A program made the translations under genes and the position numbers. The notes under the pieces are model-generated. The model was not told the origin of the DNA. It made no database searches and saw nothing but the letters and a program-made list of their open reading frames with translations. From Acetivibrio sp. MSJd-27 (GTDB lineage Bacteria > Bacillota > Clostridia > UMGS1840 > HGM11507), in NCBI RefSeq assembly GCF_018918095.1, contig NZ_JAHLPV010000001.1:62001-126000 (forward strand): a stretch of 64,000 nt of DNA, in the 5' to 3' direction. How positions within the stretch are numbered: position 1 is the stretch's first letter; the number at the start of each line of letters is the position of its first letter. Below are positions 39,874-48,218 of the stretch, in pieces.

Positions 39874-41073
39874 TCAGATCTTTTTTTCTCTTTGACAAAG
39901 CAGAAAATCCAAAAGCTTCTCCGCAGTCTCCTCTTTGCTCATCAACGGCAAAGCATGTTCTTCCGCCTCGGTGATCAGAGTAACCACGTTGGTGTCCCCC
40001 TGAAAGCCAGCCCCTTCCACCTTCAGGTTATTGGCGGCAATCATATCCAGCTTTTTCTTTTCCAATTTCAGCCGTGAATTTTCAACAAGTTTTTCGGTTT
40101 CCATCGAAAAGCCGCAGATATACTGTCCCGGCTTCCGGTTTTCTCCCAGCCACTGCAAAATATCATCGGTCTTTTCCAGAAGGATTTCCATGGAAGCTCC
40201 CGCCTTTTTGATCTTTTCCTGTGCGGCATTTTTGGGACGAAAATCCGCCACAGCCGCTGCTTTTAAGATGATATCCTGCCCGCTGTAATGGTCTTTTACC
40301 GCTTCAAACATCTCTTTTGCACGTACTGTTTGAATGACCTTCACAAAAGGCGGCGGCGCAACCGAGGCATTTCCGGTTATCAGCGTCACTTCCGCCCCCC
40401 GCAGCATGCAGTTCTTCGCCAGCGCATAGCCCATCTTTCCGCTGGAGTGATTGGTGATATAGCGTACCGGATCGATGGCTTCACAAGTCGCGCCTGCCGT
40501 TACCAATACCTTGAGTCCGTCCATATCCTTTTCATGGGAAATCTCCCGTTCTATATAGGAAAACAGGGTTTCCTCCGAAGGCATTTTACCTGCCCCCACG
40601 TCATTGCAGGCCAGCCTGCCGACCGCCGGCTCAATCACCTCAAAACCGTATTTTATCAGAAGCTGCAGATTATCCTGGGTAATGGGATTCTGAAACATAT
40701 TCGTATTCATTGCCGGAGACACCATCTTTTTGCAGGTACACGCCAAGACAGTGGTTGTCAGCATATCGTCACAGATGCCATGGGCAAGCTTGGCAATCAC
40801 ATTGGCGGAGGCCGGGGCAATCATAACCGCGTCCGCCCGCTTTGCCAGGGCTACATGTTCCACATTATACTGAAAATTCCGGTCAAACGTGTCTATCAGG
40901 CATTTATTTGAAGTCAATGTTTCAAAGGTAATCGGGTTGATAAAATGGGCGGCGTTTTTCGTCATCAGCACATGGACGTCACATCCCTGTTTTACCAGCA
41001 TGCTGGCTAAATTCGCCGTTTTATATGCGGCGATGGAGCCGGTCACTCCCAAAAGTACTGTTTTTCCTTTCAT
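39874..41073 (-). CDS. coaBC: Bifunctional phosphopantothenoylcysteine decarboxylase / phosphopantothenate-cysteine ligase
   Basis: 399 residues. CoaC half: LGVTGSIAAYKTANLASML, the His in FNVEHVALAKRAD-type region (YNVEHVALAKRADAVMIAPASANV), SPAMNTNM and the cysteine lid near GRLACNDVGAGKM. CoaB half from about 190: VLVTAGATCEAIDPVRYITNHSSGKMGYALA, KAAAVADFRPK and KKLDMIAANN. Catalyses two consecutive steps of coenzyme A synthesis. Length normal. Probably cotranscribed with the following small membrane protein. Confidence 0.96.
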   Translation of the reverse strand: MKGKTVLLGVTGSIAAYKTANLASMLVKQGCDVHVLMTKNAAHFINPITFETLTSNKCLIDTFDRNFQYNVEHVALAKRADAVMIAPASANVIAKLAHGICDDMLTTTVLACTCKKMVSPAMNTNMFQNPITQDNLQLLIKYGFEVIEPAVGRLACNDVGAGKMPSEETLFSYIEREISHEKDMDGLKVLVTAGATCEAIDPVRYITNHSSGKMGYALAKNCMLRGAEVTLITGNASVAPPPFVKVIQTVRAKEMFEAVKDHYSGQDIILKAAAVADFRPKNAAQEKIKKAGASMEILLEKTDDILQWLGENRKPGQYICGFSMETEKLVENSRLKLEKKKLDMIAANNLKVEGAGFQGDTNVVTLITEAEEHALPLMSKEETAEKLLDFLLCQREKKI

Positions 41074-41128
41074 CCGAAACGTCCTCCTTGTTTTCTTCTG
41101 TCTGTTTTGGTTTATTCCTTAAAAAAGC

Positions 41129-41707
41129 TTACTCCATCGATACAAAGTACAGATCCAGCTGATCAGCGGTGGAGGAACTATAAATTGATTTGGAAGCTTT
41201 CTCAAAGGTTAGATTTCTGTCGTTTGTCAGGACAATATAGCTGCTTTCCCTCTCTGCGTTTGGCAAAGTACCCTTTAATGCAACGCAGTATTTATAATAG
41301 CTGATATCCCTGTCGGCTGACAGCTTACGGAACAAATACCATTTGCCGTCGACCGGTATTTCAATCGTATCTCCTGTGCCCAGCTGATAGCCAAATTCCG
41401 TCCCGAAGTTAGATGTATTCTCCTCTGCTGGAATCTTGGGCAACTCTGTTTCAGCGGTTATCTGACCGTCCATAACACCGCAGCGGGCTTCTGTTTCACT
41501 CTCTTTTCCGGTGTCATAATACAGCTCTCCGTTCACATTAACCATCCGTACGCCTTGCCCTGTGTTTTCTTTGTTCTCCTGCGCGCCATCTGAGGATACA
41601 TAAACCTGCGTAGGCCCATCTGCACCGCCGATGATTCCAATGCTTGAACTGGAACATCCCGTAAACAGCACGCAAACCGAGAATAAAAGCACTGCGATTT
41701 TATGCAT
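41129..41707 (-). CDS. Lipoprotein carrying an OadB-like IIGGADGPT motif
   Basis: 192 residues. Lipobox LFTGC with Cys18, followed at once by SSSSIGIIGGADGPTQVYV. The segment IIGGADGPT is also found in the beta subunit of Na+-pumping decarboxylases, but here stands alone on a small lipoprotein. The rest is polar, with GKWYLFRKLSADRDISYYKY. ATG 41707 follows GGGAGG. The R4 repeat lies directly upstream in the sense orientation. Function unknown. Confidence 0.75.
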   Translation of the reverse strand: MHKIAVLLFSVCVLFTGCSSSSIGIIGGADGPTQVYVSSDGAQENKENTGQGVRMVNVNGELYYDTGKESETEARCGVMDGQITAETELPKIPAEENTSNFGTEFGYQLGTGDTIEIPVDGKWYLFRKLSADRDISYYKYCVALKGTLPNAERESSYIVLTNDRNLTFEKASKSIYSSSTADQLDLYFVSME

Positions 41708-41742
41708 TTCTATATACCTCCCGCATTATCTTTTTCATTTTA

Positions 41743-41859
41743 GGTTATTATACCACAACAACGAAGGCGGCGGAATGTCGCCGCAGTATTGTGATTCAAT
41801 CGTTCTCCAAACCTCTTAACATTTTCAATGTTCTAGAGGTTTGTGAGGTTATTATACCA
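41743..41859 (-). repeat. R4 117-bp promoter/leader repeat, copy 2
   Basis: On the minus strand it starts and ends with TGGTATAATAACC, with the same two hairpins as copy 1. Within the central 104 bp I see one difference (CTCTAGAAC against CTCTAAAAC). It ends 35 bp before the lipoprotein start. Confidence 0.8.
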
Positions 41860-41875
41860 TAAAAGCAACACTTTT

Positions 41876-41973
41876 TATGGTATAATTGTCCATGAGCTTC
41901 GGTTGTCCGGACTTGTTCCGGACGAGAAGCTTGGACATAGCTGTATAATATGCCCTGCGCATATTATACCATA
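41876..41973. repeat. 98-bp inverted-repeat element
   Basis: Ends TATGGTATAAT and ATTATACCATA are exact inverted repeats. Inside are a GTCC..GAGCTTC/GAAGCTT..GGAC stem enclosing GTCCGGA/TCCGGAC, and the palindrome GTATAATATGC/GCATATTATAC. It lies next to R4 copy 2 and shares its TATGGTATAAT end. Confidence 0.55.
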
Positions 41974-42059
41974 ATCTCACCTGAAGTAGCAAATCTTTTG
42001 AAGAAAAGATGGAAAGGTTGTCTTTTTGCGAAATGGAAATGCTTTTCATATGGATTTTG

Positions 42060-42088
42060 TTGCCAAAAGCGTTTCATCTTGTTATAAT
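42060..42088 (+). promoter_or_regulatory. Promoter of EndoQ-helicase gene
   Basis: TTGCCA, 17-bp spacer AAAGCGTTTCATCTTGT, TATAAT. Nearly the same as the promoter at 3305-3333. Confidence 0.65.
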
Positions 42089-42138
42089 AAATTCATTCCG
42101 AAAACGATTTTAGGATTCCATTGAAAGGAGGAAATACC

Positions 42139-45100
42139 ATGCTGATTGCTGATTTGCATATCCATTCCAAATATTCAAGAGCCACCAGCAAAGACTGTAT
42201 ACCGGAGCATTTGGATGTCTGGGCCAGACGGAAAGGGATCGATTTGGTAGGAACCGGCGATTTTACCCATCCAGCCTGGCGGGAAGAACTGAGAGAAAAA
42301 CTCCAGCCCGCCGAGGAAGGGCTCTATTGCCTGAAAGCTCCTTATCGAATCGGAACGGACGGGAAACAACCTCGTTTTGTGATATCCGGAGAAATTAGTT
42401 TCATTTATAAAAAGAACGGAAAAGTGCGCAAAGTGCACAACCTGATTTTGCTGCCCGGTCTGGAAGAAGCGGAAACACTTGCAGTCCGTCTGGAAGCGAT
42501 TGGAAATATACATTCCGATGGCAGACCGATCCTTGGACTGGACAGCCGTGATCTTTTGGAAATCACTCTGGAAGCATGTCCAAATGCCATATTCATTCCA
42601 GCACACATCTGGACCCCCCACTTTTCCCTTTTCGGTGCCTTTTCCGGATTTGACACCATCGAGGAATGCTTTGAAGATTTAACACCCCATATTCACGCTC
42701 TGGAAACCGGTCTTTCTTCCGATCCACCGATGAACTGGCGGCTTTCCGCACTGGACGGTTACCGGCTGGTATCCAATTCCGATGCCCATTCCCCCTCCAA
42801 GCTCGGACGGGAAGCTACCCTTCTGGACTGCGAGCTCTCTTATACCGGACTTTATCAGGCTCTGAACGGATCGGGAAAGGGATATGCGGGAACTCTGGAA
42901 TTTTTTCCCGAAGAGGGAAAATATCATCTGGACGGTCATCGGAAATGCAATCTCTGCCTCACGCCTGGGGAAACGGAGGAAAACAACGGAAAATGCCCTG
43001 TCTGCGGCAAAAAGATTACGGTGGGAGTTCTTCACCGCGTCGAGCAGCTGGCAGACCGCCGGGAGGGCTTCCGCCCGCAGAGTGCCGGGCATTTTGAAAG
43101 CATCATTCCTCTTCCGGAGATCATCGCGTCCTGCTTTGGGGTTGGAGCCGCTTCCAAAAAGGTTCTCGCACAATATGAAACCATGCTGGAAAAATTGGGT
43201 TCCGAATTTGATATTCTGCGCCGGATTCCAACAGAGGATATCCGGCAAGCCGCCGGTCCTCTGATTGCGGAGGGAATTCTGCGCATGCGGCTGGGCAAAG
43301 TGGTTCTGGAACCAGGATATGACGGGGAATACGGAAAAATTAAGCTGCTGAATCAGGATGAAATCAATCTTCTGTCAGGACAAATCAGCTTTGCGCCGGA
43401 AACGGCCGGCAACTCTGAGAGAAAAAAGAGGAAGGGAAAGGCCATTGGAAAAACCGAATTTGCTTCCGCCCTTTCGCCGGAGCCGAAAAGCCAGCCTTCA
43501 CAGACAGAAGGGCTAAATGATCGGCAAAGACTTGCCGTTCAATCGGAGACTTCCTCCATTGCTGTCATTGCCGGACCAGGAACCGGAAAGACAAAAACAC
43601 TTGTTTCCCGCATCGTTTTCTGTATCCGGGAAAGAGGTGTGCTCCCCTCTGAAATCATTGCGGTAACCTTCACAAACAAGGCTGCCGAAGAGATGAGGAA
43701 ACGTTTGAATCAGACACTTGGGAAAGAAACCGCGGATGAAATCACCATCGGAACCTTTCACAGCATCTGTCTGAAATTTCTAGCACAGCATGATAAGGCA
43801 TTGCCTCTTATCGAACCATACTGCGCGCAAGCTGTGGCGGGAGAGGTGCTGCAGGCGCTTTCACAAAAAGGCTCCGCACAAAAGCTTCTGGATAAAATTT
43901 CTCGGATGAAAAACGGTTTGACCGATTCGGTTACAGAGCCGTTGGATAAGGCTTGTTCGCTTTATCAGCAGAAACTTTCACAATATGGAGTCATGGATTA
44001 CGACGATGTACTGCTTCATGCACTGCGCTTGACAGAAGAAGGAGAAATGCCTTCGTGCCGCTATCTGTTAGTGGATGAATTTCAGGATATCAACGAACTG
44101 CAATATCGTTTGATCTGTGCCTGGGGAAAACAGAATATCTTTCTGATAGGAGATCCGGATCAGTCTGTCTATGGATTCCGTGGATCGGATACCGAATTTT
44201 TCAAGCGTTTTTTGGAAGAGCACCCTCAAACGCAACAAATTTGCCTTCTTGAAAACTACCGCTCCACACCTGAAATTTTGTCCTGTGCCCTTCCGGTTAT
44301 CCAGAAAAATCCTGCATCCGGATATGAACGTTTTCTTACTGCCCGCAACAATCCTGGTGAACCCGTCCGGCTCGTCACATCGGAAAGCGATTTTTCCGAG
44401 GCAATCTATATTGCCAAAGAAATCAACCGAATGGTGGGCGGGGTTGACATGCTGGATTCTTCCCGACACAGTGACAACGGACACCGCTATGGCTTTTCCG
44501 ATTTTGCCGTGCTGTACCGCACTCACCGTCAGGCGTCTGTCCTGGAAAAATGTTTAAAAAAAGAAGGCATTCCGTATACGGTATCCGGCAGAGAAGATTT
44601 TCTGGAGGAAGAATCCGTTAGAGGTATTTTAAGTTTCTTTTCTCACCTGCTTCATCCGGAGGATGTTCTTTCCCTGAAAGTATGTCTGAAAACGCTTATG
44701 GATGGTTCAGAGGATATGATACAACGTTTCCCCATTCATGTCTTTCGAGAGGTTCAGACAGCGGAGGAATGCTATCAAAAACTTCCTTTATCCTTCCAGG
44801 AGGATCGCGCCGTTGAGAAATGGCATCGGCTGGCAATACGTTATCTGCCCATGCTGGAACAGGAAAGAACGCAGAAGCTGATAGCGGGTTTTGCTGCGGA
44901 GCTTGCAATAGATGAGAACCCCTCTGTCGTCCGCCTGATAAATATGGCTTGTTTTTTTGAAGATCCGGCAGATTTTTTGCTCAATTTGAAACTGGGACGG
45001 GAAAGTGATCTCATCCGCAGCGGAACTGGATTTCACTCCTCCGACTCTGTTTCTCTGATGACATTGCATGGAGCAAAGGGCTTGGAATTTCCCGTGGTAT

Positions 45101-45333
45101 TTCTGTGCGGGCTGAAACAGCCGTTTCTGCCCCTTAAAACCGCAAAAAATACAGCGGATACCGAGGAGGAGAGAAGGCTTTTCTATGTTGGAATGACAAG
45201 GGCACAGGAGAAGCTAATCCTTCTGACAAACGGAAGCCCTTCCCGTTTTCTGAAAGAAATTCCACTCCATTTACTAAAGGAAGAAAAGGCAAGCCAAGAC
45301 GCAGCCGGTCCCCAGCAATTACGGTTCTTTTAG
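42139..45333 (+). CDS. Endonuclease Q-UvrD/Rep helicase fusion protein
   Basis: 1064 residues. Residues 1-420 are an EndoQ-like PHP nuclease: DLHIHSKYS near 5, GTGDFTHP, GEISFIYK, PAHIWTPHFSLFG near 153, SNSDAHSP near 215 and a four-cysteine zinc site CNLC...CPVC near 265-290. After a basic linker rich in Lys/Ser comes a superfamily 1 helicase: GPGTGKTKT near 479, LLVDEFQDIN near 643, GDPDQSVYGFRGSD near 670 and YVGMTRAQEK near 1015. EndoQ cuts DNA 5' of deaminated bases; the fused helicase could open DNA from the nick. ATG 42139 follows AAAGGAGG. Single gene with its own promoter; a MITE lies 14 bp past the stop. Confidence 0.92.
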   Translation: MLIADLHIHSKYSRATSKDCIPEHLDVWARRKGIDLVGTGDFTHPAWREELREKLQPAEEGLYCLKAPYRIGTDGKQPRFVISGEISFIYKKNGKVRKVHNLILLPGLEEAETLAVRLEAIGNIHSDGRPILGLDSRDLLEITLEACPNAIFIPAHIWTPHFSLFGAFSGFDTIEECFEDLTPHIHALETGLSSDPPMNWRLSALDGYRLVSNSDAHSPSKLGREATLLDCELSYTGLYQALNGSGKGYAGTLEFFPEEGKYHLDGHRKCNLCLTPGETEENNGKCPVCGKKITVGVLHRVEQLADRREGFRPQSAGHFESIIPLPEIIASCFGVGAASKKVLAQYETMLEKLGSEFDILRRIPTEDIRQAAGPLIAEGILRMRLGKVVLEPGYDGEYGKIKLLNQDEINLLSGQISFAPETAGNSERKKRKGKAIGKTEFASALSPEPKSQPSQTEGLNDRQRLAVQSETSSIAVIAGPGTGKTKTLVSRIVFCIRERGVLPSEIIAVTFTNKAAEEMRKRLNQTLGKETADEITIGTFHSICLKFLAQHDKALPLIEPYCAQAVAGEVLQALSQKGSAQKLLDKISRMKNGLTDSVTEPLDKACSLYQQKLSQYGVMDYDDVLLHALRLTEEGEMPSCRYLLVDEFQDINELQYRLICAWGKQNIFLIGDPDQSVYGFRGSDTEFFKRFLEEHPQTQQICLLENYRSTPEILSCALPVIQKNPASGYERFLTARNNPGEPVRLVTSESDFSEAIYIAKEINRMVGGVDMLDSSRHSDNGHRYGFSDFAVLYRTHRQASVLEKCLKKEGIPYTVSGREDFLEEESVRGILSFFSHLLHPEDVLSLKVCLKTLMDGSEDMIQRFPIHVFREVQTAEECYQKLPLSFQEDRAVEKWHRLAIRYLPMLEQERTQKLIAGFAAELAIDENPSVVRLINMACFFEDPADFLLNLKLGRESDLIRSGTGFHSSDSVSLMTLHGAKGLEFPVVFLCGLKQPFLPLKTAKNTADTEEERRLFYVGMTRAQEKLILLTNGSPSRFLKEIPLHLLKEEKASQDAAGPQQLRFF

Positions 45334-45347
45334 AAACCTTTTCCATA

Positions 45348-45611
45348 AGCATTAGGGAGTTGAACCCCATATGCCCTGCACATGTTAAATTTCCGCCTTT
45401 TCGGATTGTCAGCCTTGCTGCACCCTTACGCACCAAAAAAACGAATTGATCGAAAGATTCCTATGTGCAGGGTCGCAGAGTTTCCACGGAGCAAATTTTT
45501 TGTAAGACAAGGAAAAAGCGCAGATCATCCTGACGGATTGACGAGCATTTTGACGCAGGATTGCGGAAAATTTGCCTGTGGAAACCATATTGTGTTCGAC
45601 TCTCTAATGCT
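45348..45611 (+). mobile_element. TA-flanked MITE, copy B
   Basis: 264 bp, ends AGCATTAGGGAGTTGAACC and AGCATTAGAGAGTCGAAC (minus), TA at 45346-45347 and 45612-45613. Same orientation as copy C. Inserted just after the EndoQ-helicase gene, so it may carry that transcript's 3' end. Confidence 0.85.
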
Positions 45612-45734
45612 TAACAACGCTGCAAAAAATAATCTTAAAAATAATTTTTTGAAATACAGTTCATCATAATTTTTTCGAAACTGGAAATCCTATCAGAGAT
45701 ATTGAAATATTTTTCGGACAAGGAGGATTTTCAG

Positions 45735-46322
45735 ATGGATTTTAGAAACAGCGAAACCAAAACAAACCTGATGCGCGCTTTTGCCGGCGAAAGTCAGGCC
45801 AGAAACCGCTATGTCTTTGCCGCCTCCCAGGCAAAAAAAGAACATCTTCATGTCATTGAAGCGGTCTTTACCTTCACGGCGGCCCAGGAGAAAGAACATG
45901 CTGAGATTTTTTATCATCAGATGAAAGAACTGGCTGGTGAAAATATCACGATTGACGGGGCTTATCCCATCGATCTGTACGACAGTATGTACGACGTTCT
46001 CAAAGCAGCACAGCACAATGAATATGAGGAATATGATCCGGTTTACAAGGCCTTTGGCGATAAGGCGAAGGAGGAAGGATTTTCCCGGACAGCAGCCATT
46101 TTCCATAATATCTCGGTCATTGAGAAGACGCACAGCGACCGCTTTGGAAGGCTTGCGCAGATGCTCAAGGAAAACAAACTGTTTGTCTCGGACGTGGAAA
46201 CCGGCTGGATGTGCTTAAACTGCGGCTATGTCTTTCACGGAAAAGAAGCCCCTGCTGTCTGTCCGGTCTGTGAACACGACCGCGGCTATTTTATCCGGTT
46301 GGAGCTGACGCCTTTTATCTAA
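45735..46322 (+). CDS. rbr: Rubrerythrin
   Basis: 195 residues. N-terminal ferritin-like diiron domain with AFAGESQARNRYVFAA, AAQEKEHAEIF and FHNISVIEKTHSDRF, then a C-terminal rubredoxin-like FeS4 domain with CLNCGYVF and CPVCEHDRGYF. Acts as an NAD(P)H-linked peroxidase against hydrogen peroxide in anaerobes. ATG 45735 follows AAGGAGG. It stands alone, with a terminator downstream. Confidence 0.95.
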   Translation: MDFRNSETKTNLMRAFAGESQARNRYVFAASQAKKEHLHVIEAVFTFTAAQEKEHAEIFYHQMKELAGENITIDGAYPIDLYDSMYDVLKAAQHNEYEEYDPVYKAFGDKAKEEGFSRTAAIFHNISVIEKTHSDRFGRLAQMLKENKLFVSDVETGWMCLNCGYVFHGKEAPAVCPVCEHDRGYFIRLELTPFI

Positions 46323-46332
46323 ATAAAGAATT

Positions 46333-46366
46333 AACCCGCTGTTATTGATATAGCGGGTTATTTTTT
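46333..46366. terminator. Bidirectional terminator
   Basis: AACCCGCT pairs with AGCGGGTT, then ATTTTTT. It ends rbr; the convergent small gene stops within it. Confidence 0.8.
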
Positions 46367-46550
46367 ACTGTGTGATATTTGTTCCATAGACTCTCTGATA
46401 GAGTTTCAGCAATTCCATATTCTTTTTGATCTCTGCAGGATTTCCTAGGCTCGTGCACATTTTTTTGCAGCCGCATGGAATGATGTCCTGTCTTCTCAAC
46501 GCGGAAAACGTTCTGTTCTTACAGCGTTTTATTTTTCTGCAGCATTTCAC
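46365..46550 (-). CDS. Small cysteine-rich protein of unknown function
   Basis: 61 residues with a GTG start at 46550, GGGAG 10 nt upstream, and six bp after the stop of the preceding small gene. It has CC and CGCKKMC clusters (RRQDIIPCGCKKMC) that could bind a metal, then a helix LLKLYQRVYGTNIT. No family recognised. The GTG start and short length make this tentative. Confidence 0.4.
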   Translation of the reverse strand: MKCCRKIKRCKNRTFSALRRQDIIPCGCKKMCTSLGNPAEIKKNMELLKLYQRVYGTNITQ

Positions 46551-46556
46551 TGTTGC

Positions 46557-46766
46557 TCACTCCCATCTTTCCTCTTCATCAAATTCCAAAAGAGAGGCAC
46601 AAATTTCATCCATATTACCGTAGTCCATAACAAGCTGCACCATATCCTCCGGAATCATACCCTGCAATTCCTCAAGCACATCCATTTCTTTGAGTATTCC
46701 CTCCTCCAATGCATACAGCAACATGTCCTCCTTCCGCTCAAACATCTCATTTTCAAGCAAAAACAT
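46557..46766 (-). CDS. Small acidic protein of unknown function
   Basis: 69 residues: MFLLENEMFERKEDMLLYAL, then repeated acidic helices (LEELQGMIPEDMVQLVMDYG, ASLLEFDEEERWE). The ATG at 46766 has a very strong AGGAGGTG site, which argues that it is real; the longer frame to 46847 is unsupported. Followed closely by the cysteine-rich small gene. Function unknown. Confidence 0.65.
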   Translation of the reverse strand: MFLLENEMFERKEDMLLYALEEGILKEMDVLEELQGMIPEDMVQLVMDYGNMDEICASLLEFDEEERWE

Positions 46767-47055
46767 TGGACACCTCCTTTCCCTGTCGTTCTCCTCCGCA
46801 TCCGTGAATCGATATTTTTTGGCACTTCCATTTTTTAGTTTTTTCAATTACATCGAACGCTGGAATCTGCATATTGTTTTCACAATTCTCCGCACACATA
46901 TCGGGGTTTAAAGATGAATAAAGTATGAGATAAAACCTTTTACTCTTCTGACAAAAACAGCTTCGAAAGAATAAGCACCGTATCGAATCCATTTTATTCC
47001 ATGGATTCGCCGATATAATCGCAAATACGCTGTTCGTTATTTTTTGAGACAATTA
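46767..47055. other. Intergenic stretch, nothing clear
   Basis: About 290 bp between the small acidic gene and MITE copy C. I see no gene, strong hairpin or consensus promoter; a TATAAT occurs near 47008 without a good -35. Confidence 0.5.
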
Positions 47056-47327
47056 AGCATTAGGGAGTCAAACCCCATATGCCCTGCACTTGTTAAATTT
47101 CCGCCTTTTCGGATTGTCGGTCTTGTAAGGCGTCAGCCTTGCTGCACCCTTACGCACCAAAAAACGAAAATTTGCCTATGTGCAGGGTCGCAGAGTTTCC
47201 ACAGAGCAAATTTTTTCGTAAAACAAGGAAAAAGCGCAGATAATCCTGACGGATTGACGAGCATTTTGACGCAGGATTGCGCAAAATTTTCCTGTGGAAA
47301 CTATATTGGATTCGACGCCCTAATGCT
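47056..47327 (+). mobile_element. TA-flanked MITE, copy C
   Basis: 272 bp, ends AGCATTAGGGAGTCAAACC and AGCATTAGGGCGTCGAATCC (minus), TA at 47054-47055 and 47328-47329. Most of the interior is shared with copies A and B, including a TCGGATTGTC...GACG region and TTTCCACRGAGCAAATTTTT. Confidence 0.85.
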
Positions 47328-47534
47328 TAAGAGAAAATTCACTGTCTGACACGGATGACACCTTTATTTGATTCTATTATAAAATAGTTCCATACCATAT
47401 GCAAGGTTCCCGTTCCGTAGATTTCCGCCGCGCCTTTTCCATGATGGCATTGCCCTCAATGCAGCGATTCATTGGAAGAGATCACTTTTCCCAGATGAGT
47501 TCATATGATAATAACAGGAAAGGAGGTATTCCCC

Positions 47535-47972
47535 ATGCAATACAGAAATGCTCCGGAACAGAATTTTAATGATTACGGCCCAAATCCGTTCGCACTCAAT
47601 ATTTCCATGGCTGCGAGAAGAAATGATGCATTCCGCCGTGCCCTGTGGACCGGAAATCATCTGCAGGTTACACTGATGAGTTTAAATCCAGGAGAAGATA
47701 TCGGATTGGAGCTTCATCCCGATGTTGATCAATTTCTTCGGGTAGAATCAGGCAATGGTATGCTCCGAATGGGCAGCAATAAAAATAATTTAAATTTCCA
47801 ACAATATGTACATGAAGGATTTGGGATTGTTATTCCCGCCGGCACTTGGCATAATTTGATCAATACAGGCAGCAGGCCTTTGAAACTTTACTCCATTTAC
47901 GCTCCCCCGCAGCATCCGAAGGGAACGGTTCACCGAACAAAAGCGGATGCGGAGGAAGCAGAACACTCATAA
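47535..47972 (+). CDS. Cupin domain protein
   Basis: 145 residues. Cupin motif 1 GEDIGLELHPDVDQFLRVESGNG and motif 2 FGIVIPAGTWHNLINTGSRPLKLYSIYAPPQHPKGT give a single-domain cupin with metal-ligand His, Glu and His residues visible. Similar proteins annotated as mannose-6-phosphate-isomerase-like are common in Clostridia; the substrate is unknown. ATG 47535 follows AAAGGAGG. Single gene. Confidence 0.88.
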   Translation: MQYRNAPEQNFNDYGPNPFALNISMAARRNDAFRRALWTGNHLQVTLMSLNPGEDIGLELHPDVDQFLRVESGNGMLRMGSNKNNLNFQQYVHEGFGIVIPAGTWHNLINTGSRPLKLYSIYAPPQHPKGTVHRTKADAEEAEHS

Positions 47973-47977
47973 AAATA

Positions 47978-48055
47978 CAAGTCTGCTGTCTGCACTATTT
48001 TTTGATACATGCAATCGCGCACAAATCGGTGCAGTTACCTATGTTGTAATGAAAG
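47978..48055 (+). repeat. R3 degenerate hairpin repeat, copy c
   Basis: TTTTTTGATACATGCAATCG and TACCTATGTTGTAA align with copies a and b; the central hairpin is decayed. Confidence 0.5.
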
Positions 48056-48140
48056 AAAGAGTTCCACCTTATTGAAAAAATTTTCATTTTGAAAGCACAA
48101 CTTTTCCATACAATTTTCCAGACTGCAAAAAATAGGAAAA

Positions 48141-48178
48141 AGCCGTATCATTCGCATGATACGGCTCTTTCCCTTTTT
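48141..48178. terminator. Bidirectional terminator between cupin gene and clpC
   Basis: AGCCGTATCAT-TCGC-ATGATACGGCT, then CTTTCCCTTTTT. Confidence 0.8.
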
Positions 48179-48218
48179 ATTCCAATCGTTGAATAAAATA
48201 CTTTTCCTAAAAACTCTT

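Noticed and set aside
41876-41973. tRNA-like or cloverleaf RNA in the 98-bp inverted-repeat element
   Set aside because: The nested stems do not match tRNA arm lengths and lack a T loop; better described as an inverted-repeat unit.
45382-45669. Open frames through the MITE copies as a transposon-encoded peptide
   Set aside because: The frames share a tail (KSADxPDGLTSILTQDC) but shift through indels in the middle in copy B, and none has a ribosome site.
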